A stretch of 64,000 nt of DNA from Diorhabda sublineata (Eukaryota; Arthropoda; Insecta; Coleoptera; Chrysomelidae), in the NCBI RefSeq assembly GCF_026230105.1, contig NC_079477.1:11165001-11229000 (forward strand), given 5' to 3'. A program made the translations under genes and the position numbers. Numbering within the stretch: the first letter of the stretch is position 1; each line of letters starts with the position of its first letter. Of the stretch, positions 22,830-34,120 are shown piece by piece. Below the pieces are notes generated by a model that was not told the DNA's origin, ran no database searches, and saw nothing but the letters and a program-made list of their open reading frames with translations.

Positions 22830-24980
22830 AATATTCAATTTCAGCAAATTATTGTCCCCATTCTAATTAATTATTTTGGCATGAATGAACTTTTCTAATC
22901 AAAATAAAATAGGGAAAGAATACTTCCGTTATGAGTTAGTTTTGAGATGGAAAATTCAAATCAAAATTATATCACCAGATTTCCTTAGAAACAAACAAGG
23001 AAACAAAGTGAGGAAAATAATCAATACATACATAATGAATTAAGCCGTAAAATCGAACAAATAATTGGTCTATACATATATCTGTCAGATAATAGTTATC
23101 GATCATTTAAAATCAAGGAATCAATTATCATTTTCTACAGTATGATCAAGACAATTATCAGTAAATTGCACATTATTAATGAATCATATTGAGATATCCA
23201 TATATTATCACTAATTGGAACCTCAAATGTAGGGAATCATCGAAATCAGTCGTTACATTTAGAACTAAATTTCTCTCTGATTTGCTTAGGTTAAGCACAC
23301 GTATGTGATTTCTGAAATTCTAATATCAATGTATGTTATGTTAAGGTATAATTGTTGTGAACGGACTACTAGACTACAAAATAGATTACTATATGTGACA
23401 TAACAAGAGGTGATTACAATGTCCAGGGATTATATTGGAGACTTAACATACATACGTACGGATTTGATGTAATCACAATAGAAGCAATCAGAGAAACGTT
23501 TGGATAATGAGAGCAGTTTTCGACTAAATTGAATGTACTTGAGTTCACTTAAGTAGAATCTAAACATACAGAGATTTCCTCTATGTTTTATTTGTATGAA
23601 ATACAAAATATTTTTATGGTTAATACAGAAATAGAGACAGAATCAATTATTGTAACAGAAATGAATAATCTTATGACAGTCAAAATCTTTTATTAGGAAA
23701 TTTTGAGAAAGAAAAACTGACTGTTAAGTTCATGTATTATGGTTGAGTTAATTGAAACAGTTTCGTCTGCTAGCTATTTTAAAAAACCACCGAAAATCTT
23801 AATTGATTATTTCCCAGACGATGAATACATAAGTATTCACAAGCTCGGAAAATGCATTTAATGCAGTTAATTTTTCCACTTTGGTATTTCATTGCCACAT
23901 TCCCTATAAGAAACAGCTCTCTTCTCGATTCTAAATGCCTCTCCTGGCTTCGTGTAAGTATGGAGGAACAGGTGGAAAGGTTTTTTCCAAGTCAGGTATA
24001 TCTTGGAATTTCTTATTCAGGTATTAGTCAGTGAGGTGTGAACAGCGAAGAACTGTGTACCTCTATTGATTATTTTTAAGGTAAAGTCACATGGTGTGGT
24101 CGCCACATGATATTCTCAGTAAGTAGTTGTCGATAAAATAAATATAACTACAATTTTTCTGATAAAAAGATAAGAGACTCAAAGTGAAGCAAGAATTCTA
24201 GGTATTCAAATTTACTGGAAGCTACTGAAAATCCACCGGTAAAAGTTTTACGTTAGACTCTCCAAGAATTGAAAAAGACTGTATGATTAGAATAATAGAA
24301 AATAAGAGTATCAAAAACAGAAACAAATGGGAAGACAAAGAAAAACATGGAATAAGGAAATTGAGATAGTGCTAGAAATATTAATTATTATTTACTCACA
24401 CCTGTAAGAGTAGAAAGGCTTAGAAATTAGTAAGTAATAATGTTAGGGAAAAGTCGGTTTCCCTATTATTCAATTTGTATCTTAACATTCTCGAGCTGTT
24501 ATACATTTATATGATTTCTTAGTTTTTCGATTTACATTTGGAACACTCTTACAGTAGTAAAGGGAAGCAATAAACCTCCGGATTCACATTCGTATTCAAA
24601 GTAATTTAGCCAGGATATTATAATTTCTTAACACTTACTGGAGCATTTGAATACTCACATTGCTGAGGGAGTGAATGGATAGTAAAAGAAATAACTGGTT
24701 AGTAATACAAACCTCCCAATAAAAATAGATTTAACCAAATGAATGACAATAAATAAATGTAAACAAACTATTATAAATATTTTAATTATTCTATTTTTCT
24801 CCATTATTCATGTATTGACTATAAAACTCACTAAAAATGTCGTAATCCTGTTCTTAAAAAAAAATGGTTTAGATTTATTCAATATAATATTTACAAGACA
24901 ATTTAATAGACGTAATTATCAAACTAATTGTCCGGGAGCCAGCAACAAAAATACACGACTAAATTCCTGTTAAGCAATAA
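22830..24980. other. Gene-poor region
   Basis: No supported gene. Near 24270-24370 a plus-strand stretch reads MGRQRKTWNKEIE, similar to the Gly-Arg-Pro-x-Lys-x-Trp tail at the C-terminus of RTE-like LINE proteins, so a very small LINE scrap is possible. The rest is AT-rich with only short frames. Confidence 0.3.
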
Positions 24981-24988
24981 TTCGTAAA

Positions 24989-27233
24989 ATGCATCAGAGA
25001 GTTGTATAATTAAGCCTTGTGAACGTCAGCTGCAGCTCAGTGGGAGAGATGAGCAGCAGTAGCCCCCCACACACGACAAAAAAAGGAATTCGGCCATTTC
25101 CAAAATTCGTGAAATTGTAGCTATCCCAGTATCTCGAAGAAACAAAACAATCAGCTGAGTATACTATAGTGTATTATACATCAGCTGGCGTCTCGAACCT
25201 TAAAAGAATTCATACTGTCAAGTAAAAATTTTATTGATGATAGCTTATATGTAACTGTGAATAAATATATAAGTCAGCTGGCTATTTTTCGTTGGAAAAA
25301 CCGTCAGCTGATACTTTGAAAGTTATTACGTAGGCGTGAAGCGGAATCATATCTATTGCCTATGTAAATGCATCAGATGACCAGGGTTTCCTAAACTGCT
25401 AGCCGATTTTTTTTATTTATCACAGCAGTATATTAACAATCATCTTACAACTTTTCAGCTGCTATGAAATGACCTATCTTCAATCATTCTCGTTATTTCT
25501 GAACATTCAAATAATACTGAGGTCCTTTTGTGTAGACATTGTACAATATTTTTGGGGAATAAGACAACAGCGTCTAAAATAGAGAACGAAACGTGGACAC
25601 TCTAGGACATTATTCAACACTCATTATTATAGTTACCGTTGAAGATCAATCAAAATGTCTAGCATTACGCCTTTTGCGTCTTTTGCAAAAAACAATTAAT
25701 TAGCTGGAAACGAAGCTATACTTTCTACAGAATAAAATACAAATTTCACTTGTACCACAGTGAAGGTCATTGCTTTACAACTTAGCCACCGAAGTATCGA
25801 AAAATAACAACTTCAGTTGACGCATCTTGTTCGAGATTACCGTATGTATATAAATTTGACTTTTATCGGCATCCTATAAATAATACTCAGCACTTTCGCC
25901 ATTCCATTCACTAGATGTGGATAAAATCCAGCCTTTTTTTGGAAAAACGTCTTTTCCAATAAAGGCGAAATCGCAAGAATTTATAGAGCGTTTCCTCAAA
26001 TTATCGGACAACTGTGAAAATATTTTTGGGAAGAAAAGCATCAACGAGGCAAAGGTAGCGTTTGTTCGAAAAAAAAAAGCTATGAATTTTTGGACACTAA
26101 AAAGTTAGAGTTACCCAAAAAATGCATTGATGGTTGTTCTCTGCCACCATGCAGATTAGAACTCTATCAACTATTTTTAAGAGCATGTTACATTGCCCAA
26201 ATTTAGTCGCATGACTACAAGAGAGTTCTGATTTGTAATGAACCTGACGATTATGGTTGGAAAGAAATCGATAATTAATTTAAGTTGACTATTGATTACT
26301 ATCCAGCTAGAAGAAAGTAATTTTTTTCACTACTTCAAGAAAGAGCGACTCGAGTTTAAGCGAAAGTAAACATTGGATACATTGTAGAGTGTTGAGTTAT
26401 AATAAGTTAATTACTTAGAAGTTATTTAAATGTTTCCTTAATTATTTGATAATATACTTATTCCATTCAGAAATATTGTCATGATGTCAAATTATTAATG
26501 ATAGGTCATTTCCTCCCAGCTGAAAATTTGTGAACTGATTGTTAGTATACTGCTGTGTTTATTGTTATGATTAGTAAAACACGGAACCTCATTTCATCTT
26601 ATTAAATTTTCTACTTTGTTAATTTTAGATGTTGAGGGTTGATCGTTCATATTTTATTAACAACGTTAATTTTCTTTTTAAAAGACTCTTCGACGTTTCG
26701 CCCTGCCATGGTGCTTCAAGGTTAATATGTCCCCTCCTGCAATTGTTGCCGAAGAACGTCTAAAGCAGTGACCTGTGTGTAGATGTGTATTTATAGTTGA
26801 CAATAACCAACTGAGTTTTCGTCGATTTATGTTGATTTTTCATATAAATTTATGTGTTTTGGGCAAAGTGCCGTGAGAAATAATATTTCTCATTGTGCGA
26901 ACAATATGTGGTTTTGAAATTAAGTTAGCTATGAGAAATACTTCACTTTTCATAGCAGTTGTAGAAAAAATTTTATTTGATAGGAAATCACTGGACATAT
27001 ATATTTTTTTAAGTTCGAGGCCCCAGCTGATGTATAATAAATTATAGTATAGTCAGCTGATTGCTTTGTTTCTTCGAGATATTGGGATAGTGATAATTTC
27101 ATGAATTTTTAGCTGGGAGGAAATGACTGAATTTCTTTTTCCTTGTCGTGCATGGGAGGCTATTGCCGCTCATCCCACTCACCGAGTCGTAGCTGACATT
27201 CATTAGGCTTTATTACATAACTCTCTGATGCAT
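24989..27233. mobile_element. Long-inverted-repeat DNA element 1, with CAGCTG subterminal repeats
   Basis: The ends match in inverted orientation, beginning ATGCATCAGAGAGTT at 24989 and its complement ending at 27233. Similarity runs for about 215 bp and continues in blocks further inward: 25418-25483 pairs with 26500-26570. CAGCTG occurs repeatedly in both arms, in at least eight places. If the true tip is CAGAGAG, a hAT-like terminus, the flanking ATGCAT would be a direct repeat on both sides, though being palindromic it is weak evidence. The interior holds a decayed gene with an LPPC-type domain and no recognisable transposase, so the element looks non-autonomous. Confidence 0.7.
25917..26305 (+). 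pseudogene. LPPC-domain gene remnant inside long-TIR element 1
   Basis: The frame opens with MDKIQPFFGKTSF and runs to FLKLSDNCENIFG and KKSINEAKVAFVRKK, then shifts frame at an A-run near 26068-26076. The next frame gives SLPPCRLELYQLFLRAC, then YIAQI followed by a TAG where related proteins have Trp, then DDYGWKEID. The order S-x-NEAR-like, LPPC, a helix with R-x-x-YxA-x-I, then GW is that of a C-terminal domain found in many uncharacterised animal proteins, some near transposons. One frameshift and two stops make it dead. A TATAAATA and TCAGCA pair about 45-35 bp before the ATG could be a remnant promoter. Confidence 0.5.
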
Positions 27234-27239
27234 CTCACC

Positions 27240-29655
27240 AATTATCTTTCGAGAGGAAAAAATTAACCATTTTCACCTGGTTCTCAGACTATGGATAACG
27301 TTTGTTTATCTCTATTTTCGTTATAAGACGACATGTGGAATTGAGTTTTGTTAATTTTATGAAAACTTAAAAAATTGTAACACTCTACTACTTCATTTTC
27401 AACTATTTTGCAAAGAGGCTCTCTTTTTCAATTTTACTTCAAGCCTGAAGTGGTGTCATAAAAATTACAAACCACGTATCGTACCTAATTCACGTCAGGT
27501 AATCAAGTCGCGACTGAAAAGAATACCAAACGTTTTGTTTATATTATTTCGCCAAGATAATTCTCGTTAATTTGTTTTTGCACGAAACTATTTCAAAGAT
27601 GTGGCAACATAGAATTTCAATATTGCCACTAGCGCCGCGACGCACAGTTGTACCAAATGGCATAGGGTTGGTCTCATTAAACTCATAGCAAAAAATGCAT
27701 CAAGTTGTTATTAGAATTTAGAAAAAAATTGAAGAAATATAGAATTGAACGACTATTGGCAAGATAAAAATATCTGAAATTTTCCTGATATGTTGTTGTT
27801 ATCAAAGCAAGTTGGAACAAGTATTTGGAGTGTATCTTTAAATTAAACAATGCTCAAAATTCAAAATTCAGTCAAGCTTGAGTATGAGTTTGGAGAGTTT
27901 TGTTAATAATAAAAATAAGGATTCAAAGTCAGAAGCTGTTCAATTTGAAATGAAACTTACGATTTCAAATTCAATTTGATTAGTTTAACAGTTCCTTAGG
28001 TGCATCACTGGTTTCCACATGCTTTTTCTTAGCTTTCATGTTCATAATAAATGTATCCGAAGTCTCCACTAGCTTGTAGAACACGTCTTCATTGGTAGAT
28101 ATACTACACATTTTTCGCGAGTTGCTTATCGTGAAAGTCTTAGATGGCCATTATATTTCCCACTAGATATCTCTGCTGTTTCTTTTGAGAAGTGCTGCAA
28201 TTTTTCTGCGTTGATCATCGCATTGGTATTTATGATTTTCAGTATGGTACAAAGCCAATTTGGTCAACAAGGTAGTGCTACACACATAGGCGTACTTCTG
28301 TCTTTGAGGTATTATGATCCAATAAGCAAATGAAGACAGATGATTTCAGTTCTAATCTTCAATTTAACACGTCTAGTTTGAAAAGTGACCTGCCACATCT
28401 CGGAGGAAGCTTCAGCTTTTATTGTAATCTCAATGCTTAATAAAAATTCGTGACTTATAATGTTGTGAAGCATTATAATTTTTTTGTCGCCCAGTATGAC
28501 TGATGTGTGGCTTAGTTGACCATCATAGATTAGGAAGAAAATTTGATAACTTTTAGTGGTATGTAATTTGATCGTACTTCCATTATTCTGACAGTGGACT
28601 TAAATTATTGGGAATACTAGAGTATTGGCACCACTGTGCGATGTTTTATTATCTCCAAGATGGAATCACATGTCGAAGGAAATTACCATTGTGATATAGA
28701 TGAGATAAAAGGAAATATAACTTGTTAATTTCAAACTTGCATTATAGATACTCTGAATCATGAGAACTGCTTTGGAATCATTGTATAGAGTTGGAGACTA
28801 TTATGAAGTTGCATAATAAAATTTTGTTAGAAACTTTATATACATTAACTTCAAAAAATACAAAAATAATGTGGAACATGAAAATCTCATTATAATGTTA
28901 TGATTCACGTTACATTATAATGGTAAATCTAAAAATTCTGTTTTACCTGACATAAATTCCATCCTAACAAAACCTTTAGATAAATCATAATAAAATGGGT
29001 GATTAATCTAGCACCTAACAATGGTTGATTAACATTGTAATCAGTATCGTTCATAAATAAATTCCGGTGATTGTAAATATTTATTGTTCTTCCACGCGCT
29101 GTGTAATCCGGTAAAATGGTGACATTTTTAGCACCCCATGAAATACTATACCGTAAATAAATTAACGTCAGAGAACTTCGAGAAAAGAAAATAGAGAAAC
29201 AAAATTTAGATATTCAAAGTAAAAGCTATTTACATACCAAAAGATGTAAATGATCCGTGTCTTCCTGTGATTATTTAACTAATAAAAAAATTTAGGAACT
29301 CATACAACCTCCAGGTGTACAATGAAGTAGACCATACCTAATGATGACATCTGTAAGTCAACTGAGATTGAACTGGGTGTCATTAGTGATTCATTAAATA
29401 TTTATGGTTACGTTGATATTATAACAAAATATCAAGGATTGATTCCATCGACTCGGTCATCAGTATGTATCAGTGATGTATGATCATTTGTAACATTGTC
29501 GCGTTCGCATCAGCAAACACTACACTGAATTAAGCTAAATATTCCTTGTATTATCACTCTCCTCTATTTGAAGGTATTCCTTACTAATTTATTCTCTCTT
29601 TCTCTCTTTACTAAAACATGCACAATTGGAAACTATTATATACTCATATATTTAT
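27240..29655. other. Gene-poor region
   Basis: No supported gene. Between about 27980 and 28640 the minus strand has better than background codon composition in fragments (for example DDQRRKIAALLKRNS and ETSDTFIMNMKAKKKH), interrupted by many stops. It may be an old transposon gene, but I cannot name it. Confidence 0.3.
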
Positions 29656-29660
29656 ATATC

Positions 29661-29661
<1 letters not shown>

Positions 29662-29696
<35 letters not shown>
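29662..29696. repeat. TA microsatellite
   Basis: Uninterrupted TA dinucleotides directly to the left of the palindromic element. Confidence 0.9.
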
Positions 29697-29698
<2 letters not shown>

Positions 29699-29966
29699 GC
29701 ATCTAAATGTTCTTGATTGTAGGTCTTTTCTGTTTCAAAATTAGTTTTTTTTGATGGTTTTTAAAAGAAAGATAAATTTTGACGTTTCGACTTTTCATTA
29801 AGTCTTTATCAAAATATATATATTTATAAAATATAAATATATTTTGATAAAGACATTTGCTAAATATTTAAAGAAACGTCAAAATTTATCTTTCTTCTAA
29901 AAACTATCAAAGAAAACTAATTTTAAAACAGAGGAGACTTAAAATCGAGAACATTTAGATGCATTA
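29696..29966. mobile_element. Palindromic foldback/MITE-like element
   Basis: About 120 bp from 29696 (ATGCATCTAAATGTTCTTG...) are repeated inverted up to 29966. The arms include GATAAATTTTGACGTTTC and TCTTTATCAAAATAT and meet at a short AT-rich loop near 29818-29840. The whole could form a near-perfect hairpin. TA microsatellites lie immediately left and about 35 bp right. There is no coding capacity. Confidence 0.7.
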
Positions 29967-29999
29967 ATATATCAAAAGGTTTAAGAAATAACAAATTGA

Positions 30000-30002
<3 letters not shown>

Positions 30003-30059
<57 letters not shown>
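30003..30059. repeat. TA microsatellite
   Basis: About 28 TA dinucleotides in an uninterrupted run, right of the palindromic element. Confidence 0.9.
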
Positions 30060-30061
<2 letters not shown>

Positions 30062-30260
30062 ATAAGTGTTTATACGGGGACAGTATAAGTTTAAACTGTA
30101 TAACATATACGGTATAAACTTATACCGTATATACCTTTCCAGTGACCCCAAATACACATTTACATATAAAAAATGTTAGGTCCTCAAACAAACTTATACG
30201 GTATAAGTGTACACGGTATAAAGTATAAACCTTCAATTGTCCCCAAAGACACAATTACAT
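30060..30260. repeat. Degenerate cluster with GTCCYC and ATACGGTATAA words
   Basis: Right after the TA run come repeated words: ACGGTATAA or TATACCGTAT several times, and GGGGAC, GACCCC, GTCCTC and GTCCCC, each followed by AAA. The GTCCYC word links this patch with the larger cluster at 32430-32645. Function unknown. Confidence 0.5.
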
Positions 30261-30822
30261 ATGAAGAACAAAATCATCAGTACTGCAACAGCTCCCTTTT
30301 GTTCACCTAACAATAAGTTGCATGTATCCGCCCCTATAATGTTGTTATAGTATTATCCAGTACTTCACCACCAAAGTAGGTCTCATGCGTCGTACTTCCT
30401 TAATTACTAGCATGACAGTCAATGAATCCTACCAAACTTTCTTGTGAGTCAATAGACATTTGTGATGCGTGGCAACATCTGTCGTTTTGTCAAAAATAAC
30501 GTTATAGTATTTGCTTAGCATAATTCAACGTAATATTTGTTATAGTATTTCATTCCCGTAGGAGCCTTCAATTGATTCCTGACACTACTAATATTTTAAA
30601 AAAATTTAAAATGAGTTTGTGCATTCTGTTATTATTGGGTGTATTTTAGGTTGAAACTGATTTTTCTTTCTCTTCTAAATTCCATAATCTTATGTGTAGG
30701 GGGTTGATTACCCCAATACCTACCAAATATCCAATGTTAGCTATTACCAATGTGAGATATAGTGAGATAGACAATCTAAAGTCAGCGTAGATTATTACAG
30801 TTAAAATAAGGATACTAGACTA

Positions 30823-32078
30823 TACACCGAATGTACATTTGTTTCTTTCTAACATATTGTCGCTTATGGACCGTGTGTTAAATCCTAAGTTACCAAGAAA
30901 TATTCCTAACACTGTATATTCTATAACATCACAGAAATACATACAATTGAAAATATTTGAATAGTTTTCATGACATTCTAAATAAAAATGTTTCTTTGAT
31001 TTGCATGGTAAATAAGGATCAAAAGAATTTGTTGATTGTAACAATTTTTGTCCATGTATACAACAACAATATTATGAAACCAAAACAAAAATTATTGTAT
31101 TGAGTTGCCTTCCTTGTGCACAGCTGTTATGTGAAACGGGAGTGACTAGTGACCCGTCCAAAATCCAGCCGACAAACAATAACCTAATTCTAAACATAAA
31201 CTAGATTATTCAGTTACTTATTTAAAATTATTAGATATTGGATGCATATTAAACGTTAGTCAAGTAATAACGAATGGGTTAATATTACTTAAGTTAAAAT
31301 TATTTTCCTTCGTTAGACTGTTGGCGTTTGCCGTTAAGGTCGATGAAGTTTAAGCTTCTGGAAAACTTTCATTATGATTATCTGACTTTGAAGTAGACGG
31401 TTGGGGATCTGTTGGTATGTTTGGTCAATGGTTACTTATCTTAATTTCGGATCGGTGAGTGGACAAATTCAAATAAACTCACTCGTTTTCACAAAAAGAA
31501 ATAATTCAAATTTTACTTTCATATGAACTAAAAGTAACAAAATAAATAAGGTACCTACCTTTTTCGACAAATATATGGACAATAATACCTAACATATCCT
31601 CCTTGGCGCATAATTACTATTATATGATTAATCTTATTCTGTCAAGTTACTAAACCTATTTTTATGATGGTACGTTGGGTTTATTGGTTATATTTTGAAA
31701 ATTCTTAATAAAAATCGATCTCATACACCATGAGTACCAAAAATGTCTCGTCTGGTGCTTAAGGTAAATACTAAATAAATTCTCTGCTAAAAATATTGGA
31801 CTTTTTTTGGACAATACCCAACAGTTCTCTTTTCAAGCAAACGGGTAACGACATAAACCGATAGAAGTCTTAATGAAATGATTTGAATGACTAGTATTAA
31901 ACTCACAGCCTTCATAGAGCTTTTCGTCACAAAATATACTATAAGTCTTCTCATTCATATTTGCACTACTTTTGGAGCAGCATTCTTGAAATATAGGAAT
32001 ATTTCATGGTGACATAGGATTCTACACACAGTCCATAAGCGACAATGTGTTAGAAAGAAACAAGTATAAATTCAGTGC
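30823..32078. repeat. Inverted repeat pair, about 85 bp arms
   Basis: The arm 30823-30905 (GTTTCTTTCTAACATATTG, CGCTTATGGAC) is repeated inverted at 31990-32078 with few differences. The 1.1-kb interior contains no intact gene; minus-strand fragments such as KKSPIFLAENLF may be a decayed transposase, family unclear. This may be the inner part of a larger element spanning the GTCCYC clusters on both sides. Confidence 0.5.
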
Positions 32079-32429
32079 ATTACTCTTTTCCTAAAACATA
32101 ATATCATAACAGAGCAAAGGTAGGTACAAATATCCAATTCTAACGTCTCTATTATCAATTTGCTAAAACTGAAAATTTTAATACGTAGCTATAAAGTACA
32201 ATTTGGGGTTCAAATTTTTGGCCAAAGTTCAAGAACTGATGAGAGTGAACGGGTTTTGTTATTAGGCAAATAACAAAAATCGTCTGACTATCTTAGCCAC
32301 TTTCCTAAATTTTAATAGAAAAATCATAATTGTCCAGATGATTGAGTCTCTATTAGAATAGTTGCTTACGCGAATCCTCCTTAGAATTGCTGGATTTAAT
32401 GCTAAATAAACAATGGTTCTCTTATTCGA

Positions 32430-32645
32430 TTCAGTCCTCGAATTGCTATATGCTGTCCCCGAATTGCTCAGTGTGGTCCCCATTTTGCTCAATAGTGTCC
32501 TCAAACACCAAATTTGATAGTCCCCAAACTGCCCGAGTCCTCAAAACAACAGTTAGGCATATAAAAACTTTGGGGACAGTCCTCAAATTGACAAAATGTC
32601 CTCAAACAATCACTTACAGAAATATTTTGTCCCCAAACTAACACT
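32430..32645 (+). repeat. Degenerate array of GTCC(C/T)CAAA words
   Basis: Nine copies of GTCCTC or GTCCCC occur in about 210 bp, mostly followed by AAA or GAA and often by TTG or CTGC, at irregular spacing of roughly 15-40 bp, plus one inverted GGGGAC. The array ends at a TA microsatellite. A plus-strand 84-codon frame across it is a by-product of the repeat. Confidence 0.65.
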
Positions 32646-32649
32646 TTGG

Positions 32650-32654
<5 letters not shown>

Positions 32655-32690
<36 letters not shown>
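32655..32690. repeat. TA microsatellite
   Basis: Uninterrupted TA run directly right of the GTCCYC array. Confidence 0.9.
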
Positions 32691-32692
<2 letters not shown>

Positions 32693-32699
32693 AATACAA

Positions 32700-34115
32700 A
32701 CGAATCCATCGATTGAAAGACCGTACGTCGTAAGATTAAGCAGAATATTTACTCAATATCAATTCAAATTTTAAAAAACTTCAGAAAACAAGAACAGAGG
32801 TTTCTAGCCGAAGAGCTTTCCAGTAGATTCAGCTTTATTTACTTGGGTGTTAGAATACTGTGAAAGGTTTGCGCTCAACAATTCAGTTGTGAAATTATTC
32901 CGTGGGTTATATGTTGTTGAAGTTTATCTTTGTAGATTCTATTTGAGTTCATGCACGGATTCATTGTACAAACAGAAGTTCAAACTTGTGATCTTGTTGC
33001 AGTTCAAGAAATTCGATTAAATACGTACTTGCCGTTGATTACTATGAACAAATAAATGTCACTTGGAATTTCTAAAGTACGGTGAGGAATAATGGGTATC
33101 TCAAAACATAAAAATATTATAAAATATTTTATTATACATATGAGAAATTTTATTGTTTACAAAACGTGAAAACACGTCGAACAGTTTATTTTATATCGCG
33201 ATTTACTGACATAAGTTAAAGAAAATTCAGTAGAAGTATGAGTCTTCTATTATTTTAAATAGGAAGCTAGGTTTTTTGATTTGATAAAGCTTGATTTTCT
33301 GCATTATGAAAAAATAAATTAATTTTAGTAATAACTCACAAATCAACTAAACACTATTAAAACAAAACTACTTCTTACAGAAATTGTTCAATCTGTATGT
33401 CGTTCTCTATCTGACATAGGCCAATACGATGGTAGACCTGATTTACAGTTTTCGATTAAAGCAGGACCATACTTTTTTAATTTCACGCAGAAATTTTCTC
33501 TATTACTTGTATACGGAAATGCTGTAATTATGTCCAAAAGCACTATTGTACAAAGATGTTCCAAATGTCGTTAAGCTTTCAGATTATTGTGGAAGAAACG
33601 ACTTCTACTCAATCATTAAATTTTTGGTATATTTTTCTGAATCCTGTGGGGATTTTGCAGATCCCAGTAGCGAAAATCCAATTTTCGTTTTATTTTTAGC
33701 ATAAGTTTGACTTCTTTCTTTGAATCCGCAGTATAGTTCCTAATGTACTTCATTGTAGTTTTTTGTATTTTATGTTTTCTTTCCATTTCTTTGCTTTTCA
33801 TTACATTCCTGTTGAATTCGCAGCTGGTACATTCTATCTTATTTCTTCTGTTCCGTCCCTATCGCTCTTTATGATTACACCTTGGTACTGAATTTATTTA
33901 CCACCCCATATTCACATTTTCTAATTTTTATTTTGTCTCTTCTTTCGTTTCTCCTTTTGCTGCAGTTCTGTACTCAGTTTTCTCAGTACTAGTTAAAAAT
34001 TAACTTCAGATATTTCACTTTTGACCATAATTCATTTTTTGAAACTAACTCTTAAACTTAAAAATTCCATATCATTGCATAATTATAGAATTTTATGAGT
34101 ATTTATAGCGCGAAA
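32700..34115. other. Gene-poor region
   Basis: No supported gene. A Lys/Arg-rich 61-codon minus frame at 33616-33801 could be a scrap of a retroelement, but it has no diagnostic motif. Confidence 0.35.
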
Positions 34116-34120
34116 GCTGG

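Noticed and set aside
31690..32080. piggyBac-type transposase on the minus strand
   Set aside because: Some words (KKSPIFLAENLF and a following basic stretch) vaguely recall that family, but no catalytic aspartate block or zinc-binding tail can be placed in order.
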